From: an uncultured Alphaproteobacteria bacterium
GTDB lineage: Bacteria; Pseudomonadota; Alphaproteobacteria; Puniceispirillales; Puniceispirillaceae
DNA: 64,000 bases
Assembly (NCBI GenBank): GCA_913048595.1
Contig: CAJWVJ010000002.1
Coordinates: 1-64,000 of the forward strand
Direction: 5' to 3'
Positions within the stretch are counted from its first letter, which is position 1, and each line of letters starts with the position of its first letter. Shown here piece after piece: positions 9,372 through 22,483 of this stretch. The translations under genes were made by a program, and so were the position numbers. The notes under the pieces were generated by a model that ran no database searches, was not told the DNA's origin, and was given only the letters and a program-made list of their open reading frames with translations.

Positions 9372-10874
9372 TCAGCGCGAGAAGCGCAAGGCATCTGCCG
9401 CCGCGCGGATCAGCGCCATGGCCTTGTTCTGGGTTTCCTCGAACTCGGCCTGCGGGTCGCTGTCATAGACGATGCCGGCACCTGCCTGAATGTGCAGCTG
9501 TCCGTCATGCACAAGGGCCGTCCTCAGCGCGATACAGGTGTCGAGATCGCCTGCCGCCGAGATATAGCCGATGGCGCCGGAATAGACGCCCCGGCGGTCG
9601 GGCTCAAGATCATCGATGATCTGCATGGCGCGGATTTTCGGCGCACCGGAAACGGTGCCGGCCGGAAATCCGGCGATCATCGCGTCAACAGCATCCAGAT
9701 CGGGCCGGATCTCGCCTTCGACCTGCGAGGCGATATGCATCACATGGCTGTAATATTCGACCTCATAGTTCGATTTGACCCGTACGGATCCGGGTTTGGA
9801 GACGCGCCCGACATCGTTGCGCCCAAGATCCAGCAGCATCAGATGTTCGGCGCGTTCCTTGACGTCATCCATCAGGTCGGCGGCGTTCGCCGCGTCCTCT
9901 TCGGGCGTGGCACCGCGCTTGCGCGTGCCGGCGATCGGCCGGATGGTGACGACATCGTCGCGAAGCCGCACCAGGATTTCCGGGCTCGATCCGACAATGG
10001 CCAGATTGTCGAAATCGAAGAAAAACAGGAAGGGCGAGGGGTTCAGACGGCGCAGGCTGCGATAGAGATTGATCGCGGGAAGATGGAACGGGATCGAAAA
10101 CCGCTGCGAGAGCACGACCTGGAAGATATCGCCGGCGCGGATATGGCCCTTGGCGGTATCGACCATGCCAAGAAAGTTATCCTTGCCCATATTGGATTGT
10201 GGTTCGGGAAGGTCGGCGGTGCTTTCCCCGGCCTCGGTCGGCGGCATCGGCGCGTCGAGGGCGTCGAGCGCGCTGCTGATCCGGTCCTGGGCGTCCTGCC
10301 ACGCCGCGGCGGCATCATCCCATTCCGCCGGCCTGACCTGCACGACAAAGGTGATGGAATCCTTCAGCCTGTCGAAGATGGCAATAAGCGAGGGCCGGAC
10401 AAGCATCGAATCCGGCGTGTCGATCACCGTGGGGTTGGCATCGGGAATCTCTTCGATATGCCGGATCATGTCATAGCCGAAATAGCCGAACAGGCCGGCC
10501 GACATGGGCGGCAGGTCACCGGTGTCCTGCATCGCCGATTCTGCCATTAGGGCGCGAAGCGAGTCCATCGGCGCGCGCGTGTCGGCGGTGAAACTGTCGC
10601 CGCCTGCTGGGTCGCGGTTGATTTCGGCAACGCTGCCACGGCACCGCCAGACAAGGTCGGGTGACAGGCCGATGATCGAGAAGCGCCCCCGGATTTCCCC
10701 GCCCTCGACCGATTCCAGAAGGAAGGTGTTGCGGGTTCCGGCGGCAAGCCGCAGATAGGCCGACACGGGTGTCTGTGTGTCCGCCACAAGTTCGCGCGAG
10801 ACCAGTTGCAGGCTGCCGCCTGCGAACCCGGCGGCAAATCCGGCAAACCCGTCTTCAGCGGTGGCGTTGGTCAT
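9372..10874 (-). CDS. trpE: Anthranilate synthase component I
   Basis: Chorismate-binding signatures (GDIFQVVLSQRF, IAGTRKRG, GTVSGAPKIRAMQIIDDLEP). Confidence 0.93.
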   Translation of the reverse strand: MTNATAEDGFAGFAAGFAGGSLQLVSRELVADTQTPVSAYLRLAAGTRNTFLLESVEGGEIRGRFSIIGLSPDLVWRCRGSVAEINRDPAGGDSFTADTRAPMDSLRALMAESAMQDTGDLPPMSAGLFGYFGYDMIRHIEEIPDANPTVIDTPDSMLVRPSLIAIFDRLKDSITFVVQVRPAEWDDAAAAWQDAQDRISSALDALDAPMPPTEAGESTADLPEPQSNMGKDNFLGMVDTAKGHIRAGDIFQVVLSQRFSIPFHLPAINLYRSLRRLNPSPFLFFFDFDNLAIVGSSPEILVRLRDDVVTIRPIAGTRKRGATPEEDAANAADLMDDVKERAEHLMLLDLGRNDVGRVSKPGSVRVKSNYEVEYYSHVMHIASQVEGEIRPDLDAVDAMIAGFPAGTVSGAPKIRAMQIIDDLEPDRRGVYSGAIGYISAAGDLDTCIALRTALVHDGQLHIQAGAGIVYDSDPQAEFEETQNKAMALIRAAADALRFSR

Positions 10875-12733
10875 TGGCTGCCAAGAAGAAGCTGTTGCAC
10901 ACCGCCGAGGCGAACCTGAAGGTCATGTGTCTGCGACAGCTCGCGGGCGAGAATGTTCAGAACATCCTGACGCATGGAATTGGCAATCACCCCGCTGATC
11001 ATCCGCGCCGAATTGTCGAGTTCGTCCGTCTCGACAGGCAGAATGTCTTCGGTACGCACAGCAATGGCCTCGGTTCCGGTCTCGACAACGCGGCTTTCGC
11101 CGGCGCCTTGCGCGAAGACGGCGCTTGCGATCAGCCGCGCTGCCTCATGGTCAAGACCGATGCCGTTGCGCCGGAAATCGGCTGTGGGTTCGGCCCCATC
11201 AAACGCGGCGGCGTCGGCGTTGATGGCCTCGGCGGCTTCGCGCGCCGCCTTGATGGCCTTGACAGTCTGCCAGTCGGCGGCGGCACGGTCTCGCACCTCG
11301 TCAAGGCTGCGTTCGCGCGCGTCGGTCTCGCCGGTCACCTCGACAACGAAGAACATGTCGTCGGTGCCTTCCTCGACAACGCCGATCTCGTCGATATCAG
11401 CTGCCCAGATGGTCTCCAGAACAAGGCTGTCCTGCGCCAGCTCGGCGGCATCGGCGACCACCGGAATCCCGTTGATATCGTTGCCGCGGCGGTCAATCTC
11501 GCCTATGGTCACCACCGTTCCGTTGACGGCGGCAAAGGCTTCGTCAAGCGTGGCGCCAGAGGCGATCTTGTCCTCAAGCTCGTTCACCTTGTCATAAATC
11601 AGGTCGGTGGCGGCTTCCATCCGCAGGGTGTTGCGGATGTCGTCGCGAACCTCGTCAAGCGCGGTCTCGCCACCGGGAATGATGTCATCGACAAACAAAA
11701 GGTGCACGCCAAAGACGGATTTCGCCGGTCCGGCAAGTTCGCCCGATGCGGCACCGAACACCGCTTCGCCGACCGCCCCTTCAAGATCGGCCTTCGTGAC
11801 AAGCCCGAGGGTGATGTCGTCTTCCGTCCATCCAAGCAGGTCATTGGCGACCGCGGCAAAATCCTCGCCGGCCACGACACGCGATTTCGCCGTCTGGGCG
11901 GTGTCCATGTCCTCGAAGACCATCTGGCGAACGCGGCGTTGTTCGAGTGTGGTGAATTCATCAAGCCTATCCGCGTAGGCTGACTCGATCTCGGAATCGC
12001 TGATTTCGATCGTGTCGGCGAACATCTGCGGCACAATGCTGCCGACCCGCGCCGAGCGCAGTACAGGCGCGTCATAGCGGCTTTTGACCTCTGTAAACCA
12101 GGTCGACAGCTGTTCGTCTGTCGGCATGGCGATGGCATTGGCATCGACAGGCACGGACACAAGCCGGGCCGTGCGCCGTTCCAGCTCATAGGCGGTCAGG
12201 GCGCGGGCCACGGCCTCGGGCTGTGCCGCGCCGGCAGAGACCGCTTCGACAATCTGCTCGCGGCGCAGGGCGGTGTTAACCCGTTCCAGATAGTCGGCCT
12301 CGGTCAGTCCGGCATTTGCCAGCACGCCGACGAAGCGGCTTTGCGAGAAGGTGCCTGTGTCATCCTGGAAAGAGGGCTCGTTCGCCACTTCGTTGCGCTG
12401 CATCTCGCGGGTCACGGTCAGGCCGAGCTTGCCGGCCTCGGCCCGGAAGACAACATCACGCGCCAGGCTGCCGGCAACCTCGCCAAGAAGGCCGGATTGC
12501 AGGGCCTCGCCCATGGTCGCGTTCGGCAGGTAGTTGCGGCGGGTGCGGTCGAACTCGACAGCCACCTGACCTGGCGACAGGCTTTCATCGCCGGCGGTGA
12601 TCGCCTTGTCGCTGCCGCCGATGAGACCGGTCGTCATGTCGCCGACACCCCAGAGCGCGAAGCCGCCTGCGAGAAAGACAAGGAAAACCTTCATAATGGG
12701 CGACTTTACGCCGCCTCGTAGTGCCTGGAGCAT
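10871..12733 (-). CDS. ppiD: SurA_N/PpiC-type peptidyl-prolyl isomerase, PpiD-like
   Basis: MLQALRGGVKSPIMKVFLVFLAGGFALWGVGD anchor, parvulin-like region; ATGA overlap with trpE. Confidence 0.85.
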   Translation of the reverse strand: MLQALRGGVKSPIMKVFLVFLAGGFALWGVGDMTTGLIGGSDKAITAGDESLSPGQVAVEFDRTRRNYLPNATMGEALQSGLLGEVAGSLARDVVFRAEAGKLGLTVTREMQRNEVANEPSFQDDTGTFSQSRFVGVLANAGLTEADYLERVNTALRREQIVEAVSAGAAQPEAVARALTAYELERRTARLVSVPVDANAIAMPTDEQLSTWFTEVKSRYDAPVLRSARVGSIVPQMFADTIEISDSEIESAYADRLDEFTTLEQRRVRQMVFEDMDTAQTAKSRVVAGEDFAAVANDLLGWTEDDITLGLVTKADLEGAVGEAVFGAASGELAGPAKSVFGVHLLFVDDIIPGGETALDEVRDDIRNTLRMEAATDLIYDKVNELEDKIASGATLDEAFAAVNGTVVTIGEIDRRGNDINGIPVVADAAELAQDSLVLETIWAADIDEIGVVEEGTDDMFFVVEVTGETDARERSLDEVRDRAAADWQTVKAIKAAREAAEAINADAAAFDGAEPTADFRRNGIGLDHEAARLIASAVFAQGAGESRVVETGTEAIAVRTEDILPVETDELDNSARMISGVIANSMRQDVLNILARELSQTHDLQVRLGGVQQLLLGSQ

Positions 12734-12976
12734 GATACGTCCTGCGGTGGCTCGTCATGTCTGCCGAAACGCCGGCTGGGCGGCATGATCAGGCAGACCA
12801 CAAGGGTGAAAACTTTGTCGTAGTTGTACCCATTGAACCATGGCGGGGCAATTGCGAATTTTGCTGTTTCCCGGGGTGTTTCCTGACGGCTGGGAGGTGA
12901 CAAGCACCCCGCCCGGGCGCTACTGTCCGGCAGAACCGCGCCGGTGGCTGGACGCCGGACGTGCAGGGAGGTTGCC

Positions 12977-13726
12977 ATGATCATAGCTGCGAACTGGAAA
13001 ATGAACCCGCCACTGGCAGAGGCCGGCGCGCTTGCCGCCGCCTATGCCGCCGCGACCCATGACGGGGTGACCCGTGTGCTGTTCCCGCCGGCGCCTTACC
13101 TTGTGCAGATGTCGATGCGGCTTGACGGCAGCGGCGTTCTGCTTGGCGGACAGGATTGCCATCAGGCGGACTCAGGCGCGCATACGGGCGATGTCGCGGC
13201 ATCGATGCTGGCGGCCTGCGGGGCCGGCATGGTGCTTCTTGGTCATTCCGAACGGCGCCAGGATCATGGCGAGACGGACGCGCTTGTCGCGGCAAAGGCC
13301 GGGACGGCTCTTGGTGAAGGACTGGCGGTGATGATCTGCGTTGGTGAAACGCTGGACCAGCGCGCCGCCGGCGATGCCGAGGCGGTCGTCACATCACAGC
13401 TTGAAGGATCGATCCCCCCCGTGGTTACGCCTGACCGTCTGACAATCGCCTATGAACCTGTCTGGGCCATCGGCACCGGCAAGGTGGCCGGCGTCGACGA
13501 GATCACGGCGATGCATGCGGCCATCCGAAACTGGCTTGCCGGGCGGGGCCTCGGGCAGGTTCCGGTTCTGTATGGCGGGTCGGTCAAGCCTGGCAATGCG
13601 GACGAGATTTTCGCCGTTGGCGATGTTGGCGGAGCTCTTGTCGGCGGGGCCAGCCTGAAGGCTGAGGATTTCGACGCCATCTGCGCGGCGGGCGCGCGCG
13701 CCGCGGCGATCTGCGCGTCGGCGTAA
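12977..13726 (+). CDS. tpiA: Triosephosphate isomerase
   Basis: MIIAANWKMN; LLGHSERR; AYEPVWAIGTGKVA. Confidence 0.95.
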   Translation: MIIAANWKMNPPLAEAGALAAAYAAATHDGVTRVLFPPAPYLVQMSMRLDGSGVLLGGQDCHQADSGAHTGDVAASMLAACGAGMVLLGHSERRQDHGETDALVAAKAGTALGEGLAVMICVGETLDQRAAGDAEAVVTSQLEGSIPPVVTPDRLTIAYEPVWAIGTGKVAGVDEITAMHAAIRNWLAGRGLGQVPVLYGGSVKPGNADEIFAVGDVGGALVGGASLKAEDFDAICAAGARAAAICASA

Positions 13727-13790
13727 ATCCCTTGAAATAGCGCGGCTGTCCCCATATAACAGCGCGATTGACGAGGAAGGTTCACGCCCC

Positions 13791-14102
13791 ATGGAAACTC
13801 TGGTCCTGACGATCCACATCCTGATCGCACTGGCGCTCATCATCTCGGTGCTTCTGCAGCGCTCCGAAGGTGGCGGCCTTGGCATTGGCGGTGGCGGTGC
13901 CGGCGGCGGGTTCATGACAGCGCGTGGCACGGCGAACCTGATGACCCGTGTGACAGCGATCCTCGCAGCGTCGTTCTTCGCGACCTCGCTGCTTCTGGCG
14001 ATCATGGCCGGTGCGCAGCGCGAGTCGGTATCGATTGTCGATGAAGTGATCAACGAGACACCGAAGCCGGCCAGTGGCCCGGTCGTGCCGACGACCGAAT
14101 GA
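13791..14102 (+). CDS. secG: Preprotein translocase subunit SecG
   Basis: Two TM segments, VLLQRSEGGGLGIGGGGAGGGFMTARGTANLMTR. Confidence 0.93.
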   Translation: METLVLTIHILIALALIISVLLQRSEGGGLGIGGGGAGGGFMTARGTANLMTRVTAILAASFFATSLLLAIMAGAQRESVSIVDEVINETPKPASGPVVPTTE

Positions 14103-14161
14103 GGCACGCCAAGGGCTGCCGGTTTGTCAAGCGGCAAGACCCGCGAAAATCCACCATATGA

Positions 14162-15841
<1,680 letters not shown>

Positions 15842-15887
15842 GGTGGCGGCAAAGCGCCGCCTCGCCAATGCTGTCCTGGAGTGACAA

Positions 15888-18123
<2,236 letters not shown>

Positions 18124-18132
18124 GGAATCCGG

Positions 18133-18178
18133 CGATTCGCTTTTCGCTTGACGCGGCGAATCGGGTTTGATTCACTTT
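18133..18178 (+). terminator. Possible terminator hairpin downstream of eno
   Basis: CGATTCGC (18133-18140) / GCGAATCG (18156-18163) followed by a T-rich stretch. Confidence 0.35.
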
Positions 18179-18215
18179 CTCCATCGGGCGGCCGTCACGG
18201 GCGGTCCCGGCAACG

Positions 18216-18581
18216 ATGGAGACGGGCATGTATGCGGCGCGACAGCGAATTCTGGTGATGCTGGGGGGCTCGGCCCTCCTGTCCTCGGTGGTGATCTTCT
18301 TCGGCTTCCATATCTTTGCCGGCGAGCGCGGCGTCCTTGCGCGGCCGGAGCTTGACCGGAAGATTGCCCTTGCCGAGGAACGGCTTGATCTTATAACCAA
18401 GCATCACGGCTTTCTTGCGCAGCGGATCAGGCTGATGCAGTCGGACTCGCTTGATGCCGACATGCTGGCCGAGACTGCGCGCGCCGAACTTGGCCTTTAC
18501 GCCCCGAATGATGTCATAATTTCAATTGACCTGTCGAAATTGAAATTTTCTGAAATAGCTGCAGGAGATAAAGTAAACTGA
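18216..18581 (+). CDS. FtsB/DivIC-family septum formation protein
   Basis: Single TM then coiled coil (LDRKIALAEERLDLITKHHGFLAQRIRLMQSDSLDADMLAETARAELGL). Confidence 0.8.
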   Translation: METGMYAARQRILVMLGGSALLSSVVIFFGFHIFAGERGVLARPELDRKIALAEERLDLITKHHGFLAQRIRLMQSDSLDADMLAETARAELGLYAPNDVIISIDLSKLKFSEIAAGDKVN

Positions 18582-18726
18582 AATTTAGTTTATTTCAGAA
18601 ATATCCAATGAATACATATAAATAAAATTATTGAAAAATATTTTTTTTCAGTGAACCCTTCGCATATCAGGCATGTGGTCCAACCAGCATGCCGACCATC
18701 ATTGCTTTGCAAGCGGAGGGTGCCCC

Positions 18727-19800
18727 ATGGCCGAAACGGTAAAAGCAACACGCAAGCGCAAGCCCGGTCGGCCGCCAAAGGCCGCCGCCGGCGCGACGGC
18801 AGCGAATGATTTGCCGGCGAGGGACGACCTTGTCGCCATGTATCGCGACATGCTGTTGATCCGGCGGTTCGAGGAAAAGGCCGGTCAGTTGTACGGCATG
18901 GGCCAGATTGGCGGTTTCTGCCACCTCTATATCGGCCAGGAAGCCGTTGTTGTCGGCCTGCAGTCTGTCAGCAAGCCGGGCGATACCGTTGTCACCTCCT
19001 ATCGTGATCACGGCCATATGCTGGCCTGTGGCATGGATGCCGACGGCGTGATGGCGGAACTGACCGGCCGGGAGGGCGGCTATTCGCGCGGCAAGGGCGG
19101 ATCCATGCACATGTTCAGCCGCGAGAAGAATTTTTTCGGCGGTCATGGCATCGTCGGCGCGCAGGTGCCGATCGGATGCGGCCTTGCCTTCTCCCACAAA
19201 TATCGTGATGAGGCGAATGTCTGCCTGACCTATCTCGGCGACGGGGCGGTCAATCAGGGGCAGGTCTATGAAAGCTTCAATATGGCGGCGCTCTGGGATC
19301 TTCCGGTGCTGTTCGTCATCGAGAACAACCAGTATGGCATGGGAACGGCCGTCACCCGCGCCGCCGCCGGCCGCTCGCTTGCCGACCGCGGGGCCGCCTA
19401 CGGGATTCCGGGCCGTCAGGTGGACGGCATGGATGTGCTGGCTGTCCGCACCGCGGGGGCCGAGGCGCTGGACCACTGCCGTAGTGGCAAGGGGCCGTAC
19501 ATCCTCGAGATGAAAACCTACCGGTATCGCGGCCATTCGATGTCCGATCCGGCGAAATACCGCACCCGCGAGGAGGTGGACGCCATGCGCAAGCAGCATG
19601 ACCCGATCGACCAGCTTCGTGATGTGCTTCACAAGCAGGATGTGACGGACGACACGCTGAAGGGCATTGACGCCGACGTGAAGGCCATCGTCCTGCGCGC
19701 CACCGAATTCGCCCAGACCAGCCCCGAGCCCGATCCGTCGGAGCTGTTCACCGACATATTGCTGCCAGTCGGCGGCCGTACCGCAGCTGGGGAGGTCTGA
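18727..19800 (+). CDS. pdhA: Pyruvate dehydrogenase E1 alpha subunit
   Basis: GQEAVVVGLQ, GDGAVNQGQVYESFNMAALW, YRYRGHSMSDPAKYRTREEV; basic N-terminal tail RKRKPGRPPK. Confidence 0.94.
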   Translation: MAETVKATRKRKPGRPPKAAAGATAANDLPARDDLVAMYRDMLLIRRFEEKAGQLYGMGQIGGFCHLYIGQEAVVVGLQSVSKPGDTVVTSYRDHGHMLACGMDADGVMAELTGREGGYSRGKGGSMHMFSREKNFFGGHGIVGAQVPIGCGLAFSHKYRDEANVCLTYLGDGAVNQGQVYESFNMAALWDLPVLFVIENNQYGMGTAVTRAAAGRSLADRGAAYGIPGRQVDGMDVLAVRTAGAEALDHCRSGKGPYILEMKTYRYRGHSMSDPAKYRTREEVDAMRKQHDPIDQLRDVLHKQDVTDDTLKGIDADVKAIVLRATEFAQTSPEPDPSELFTDILLPVGGRTAAGEV

Positions 19801-19803
19801 ACC

Positions 19804-21192
19804 ATGGCCATCGAGATTTTGATGCCGGCGCTGTCGCCGACCATGGAAGAGGGCACGCTCGCCAAATGGCTTGTCGATGAAGGGGCCGAGGTGAGAAGCG
19901 GTGATGTGATCGCCGAGATCGAGACCGACAAGGCGACAATGGAGGTCGAGGCGCTTGATGACGGCACCATCGGCCGGCTCCTTGTCGCCGCCGGCACCGA
20001 AGGCGTGAAGGTGAATGTGCCGATCGCCGTGCTTCTGGAGGAAGGCGAGGCAGCCGGTGCGGTGCCAGCCCCCGCGGCGGCAGCTAGTGGCGAAGCTCCT
20101 GTTGCCGGGGCCGCGCCAGCTGCCGAGGCGGCTGTGGCTGCGCCGCCGGTCGTCGCCATGGCCGAAACAGTGACCGCTGAACCTGTTGCCACCGGTGCCA
20201 TGGCCGAGATCACGGTTCGCGAGGCGCTTCGCGACGCGATGGCCGAGGAAATGCGGTCCGATGACCGGGTCTTCGTGATGGGCGAGGAAGTGGCCGAATA
20301 TCAGGGGGCCTACAAGGTGACCCAGGGGCTTCTTGCCGAATTTGGTGATAGGCGCGTGATCGACACGCCGATTACCGAACAGGGCTTTGCCGGCCTTGGC
20401 GTGGGCGCCGCCTTCGGCGATCTGCGGCCGGTCATCGAATTCATGACCTTCAATTTCGCCATGCAGGCGATTGACCAGATCATCAACTCGGCTGCGAAGA
20501 CGCTGTATATGTCGGGTGGGCAGATGGGATGCCCGATTGTTTTCCGCGGGCCGAACGGCGCCGCCAGCCGCGTCGCCGCGCAACATTCGCAATGCTATGC
20601 CAGCTGGTATGCGCATTGCCCGGGACTGAAGGTTGTGTCTCCCTGGTCGGCGGCCGATGCCAAAGGGCTTCTGAAGGCCGCGATCCGCGACCCGAACCCG
20701 GTGATCTTCCTCGAGAACGAGGTCATGTACGGGCAGAGCTTCGATGTGCCCACCGATGATGACTGGGTTGTGCCGATCGGCCGCGCCAACATTGTTCGCG
20801 AGGGAAGCGATGTCACCATCACCGCCTTCTCGATCATGGTCGGGCGCGCGCTGGAGGCTGCTGACAAGCTTGCCGAACAGGGCATTTCCGCCGAGGTCAT
20901 CGATCTTCGCACGATCCGCCCGCTGGACACTGAAACCATTGTCAATTCGGTGAAAAAGACGTCACGGCTTATCACCTGTGAAGAAGGGTTCCCCTTTGCC
21001 GGTGTCGGGTCGGAAATCGCCATGCAGGTGATGGAACAGGCGTTCGACTGGCTGGATGCGCCGGTGGCACGGGTGACCGGCAAGGATGTGCCGATGCCCT
21101 ATGCCGCCAATCTGGAATCGATGGCTCTGCCGCAGATCGACGACATCGTGGCCACTGCGCTGGCCACCTGCGAAGGCTTCAGGGGGGCGTAG
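19804..21192 (+). CDS. pdhB: Pyruvate dehydrogenase E1 beta subunit with N-terminal lipoyl domain
   Basis: Lipoyl motif [14 protein letters not shown]1beta [27 protein letters not shown]. Confidence 0.94.
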   Translation: MAIEILMPALSPTMEEGTLAKWLVDEGAEVRSGDVIAEIETDKATMEVEALDDGTIGRLLVAAGTEGVKVNVPIAVLLEEGEAAGAVPAPAAAASGEAPVAGAAPAAEAAVAAPPVVAMAETVTAEPVATGAMAEITVREALRDAMAEEMRSDDRVFVMGEEVAEYQGAYKVTQGLLAEFGDRRVIDTPITEQGFAGLGVGAAFGDLRPVIEFMTFNFAMQAIDQIINSAAKTLYMSGGQMGCPIVFRGPNGAASRVAAQHSQCYASWYAHCPGLKVVSPWSAADAKGLLKAAIRDPNPVIFLENEVMYGQSFDVPTDDDWVVPIGRANIVREGSDVTITAFSIMVGRALEAADKLAEQGISAEVIDLRTIRPLDTETIVNSVKKTSRLITCEEGFPFAGVGSEIAMQVMEQAFDWLDAPVARVTGKDVPMPYAANLESMALPQIDDIVATALATCEGFRGA

Positions 21193-21194
21193 AT

Positions 21195-22466
21195 ATGGCA
21201 ATCGATATCCTCATGCCGGCGCTGTCGCCGACCATGGAAACGGGGACGCTGGCAAGCTGGAACATGGGTGTGGGAGACGCCGTTCGCAGCGGTGACGTGA
21301 TCGCCGAGATCGAGACCGACAAGGCGACCATGGAGGTCGAGGCCGTTGATGACGGTGTTCTGGCCGTGATCCTGGTCGCGCCGGGAACGGAAAATGTGGC
21401 TGTCGGCACGCCGATTGCCCGCCTTGCCGAAGATGGCGAGGCTGTTGACGCTGTTGCCGCCGCACCTGTCGCCGCGGCTGCTGAGCCAAAGACCAAGGCG
21501 CCGGCTGACGAGGCGGCCGATCCGGCGGCTGCGCCTGCGGCACCTGCACCTGCACCGACAGCTGCTGTGCAGCCATCCTCTTCGACCTCGGGCGCCCCGC
21601 GCCTGTTCGCCAGCCCGCTGGCCCGCCGCATCGCCGGTGACAATGGGGTGGATATCGCCGCGCTGTCCGGCAGTGGCCCGCATGGCCGCATCCTGCGCCT
21701 TGATGTCGAGGCAGCGATGACCGCGGCGGCACCGGCGGCGCGTCCGGCATCTGGCGGTGCTTCAGCGCCCGTCTCGCCGGGGGCCAGCAGCCTCGAGCCG
21801 AACAGCCAGATGCGCAAGATCATCGCCCAGCGCCTTCAGGAATCAAAGGCCAACGCCCCGCATTTCTACCTGACGGTGGATTGCGAGATCGACACGCTTC
21901 TTGCCGCGCGCAAGGTGATGAACGCGCAATCGCCGGATGATGTGAAAATCTCGGTCAATGATCTGGTGATCCGCGCCGCGGCGATGGCGCTGGTCAAGGT
22001 GCCGAAGGCGAATGCCTCATGGGAAGGCGACAACACCCGTCTCTTCCATCATGCCGACATCGCCATGGCCGTTGCGGTCGATGGCGGGCTTGTCACCCCG
22101 GTGATCTGGGCTGCTGAGCAGAAGGGACTTGCAGAGATCGCTGCAACAAGCCGTGATCTGGCCACCCGCGCGCGTAATGGCTCGCTGGCGCCCGAGGAAT
22201 TCGCCGGCGGCAGCTTCACCATTTCAAATCTCGGCATGTATGGAATTCGTGAATTCGCCGCGGTGATCAACCCGCCGCAGGGCGCGATCCTGGCGGTTGG
22301 CGCCGGCGAGGAACGTCCGGTTGTGCGCGAAGGCCAGCTTGCCGTTGCCACCGTGATGACGGTCACATTGTCGGCAGATCACCGGGTGGTTGACGGTTCT
22401 GTCGGTGCCGAATGGCTTCAGGCCTTCAAGGGCTATATCGAAGCTCCGGTCACGATGTTGCTGTAA
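21195..22466 (+). CDS. pdhC: Dihydrolipoamide acetyltransferase (E2)
   Basis: Lipoyl domain, E3-binding domain, catalytic TLSADHRVVDGSVGAEWL. Confidence 0.94.
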   Translation: MAIDILMPALSPTMETGTLASWNMGVGDAVRSGDVIAEIETDKATMEVEAVDDGVLAVILVAPGTENVAVGTPIARLAEDGEAVDAVAAAPVAAAAEPKTKAPADEAADPAAAPAAPAPAPTAAVQPSSSTSGAPRLFASPLARRIAGDNGVDIAALSGSGPHGRILRLDVEAAMTAAAPAARPASGGASAPVSPGASSLEPNSQMRKIIAQRLQESKANAPHFYLTVDCEIDTLLAARKVMNAQSPDDVKISVNDLVIRAAAMALVKVPKANASWEGDNTRLFHHADIAMAVAVDGGLVTPVIWAAEQKGLAEIAATSRDLATRARNGSLAPEEFAGGSFTISNLGMYGIREFAAVINPPQGAILAVGAGEERPVVREGQLAVATVMTVTLSADHRVVDGSVGAEWLQAFKGYIEAPVTMLL

Positions 22467-22483
22467 GCGCGGGAGAACGGATA

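Noticed and set aside
18667-20616. 649-aa minus-strand ORF over pdhA/pdhB
   Set aside because: Antisense to two strongly supported conserved genes; long open antisense frames are expected at high GC3.
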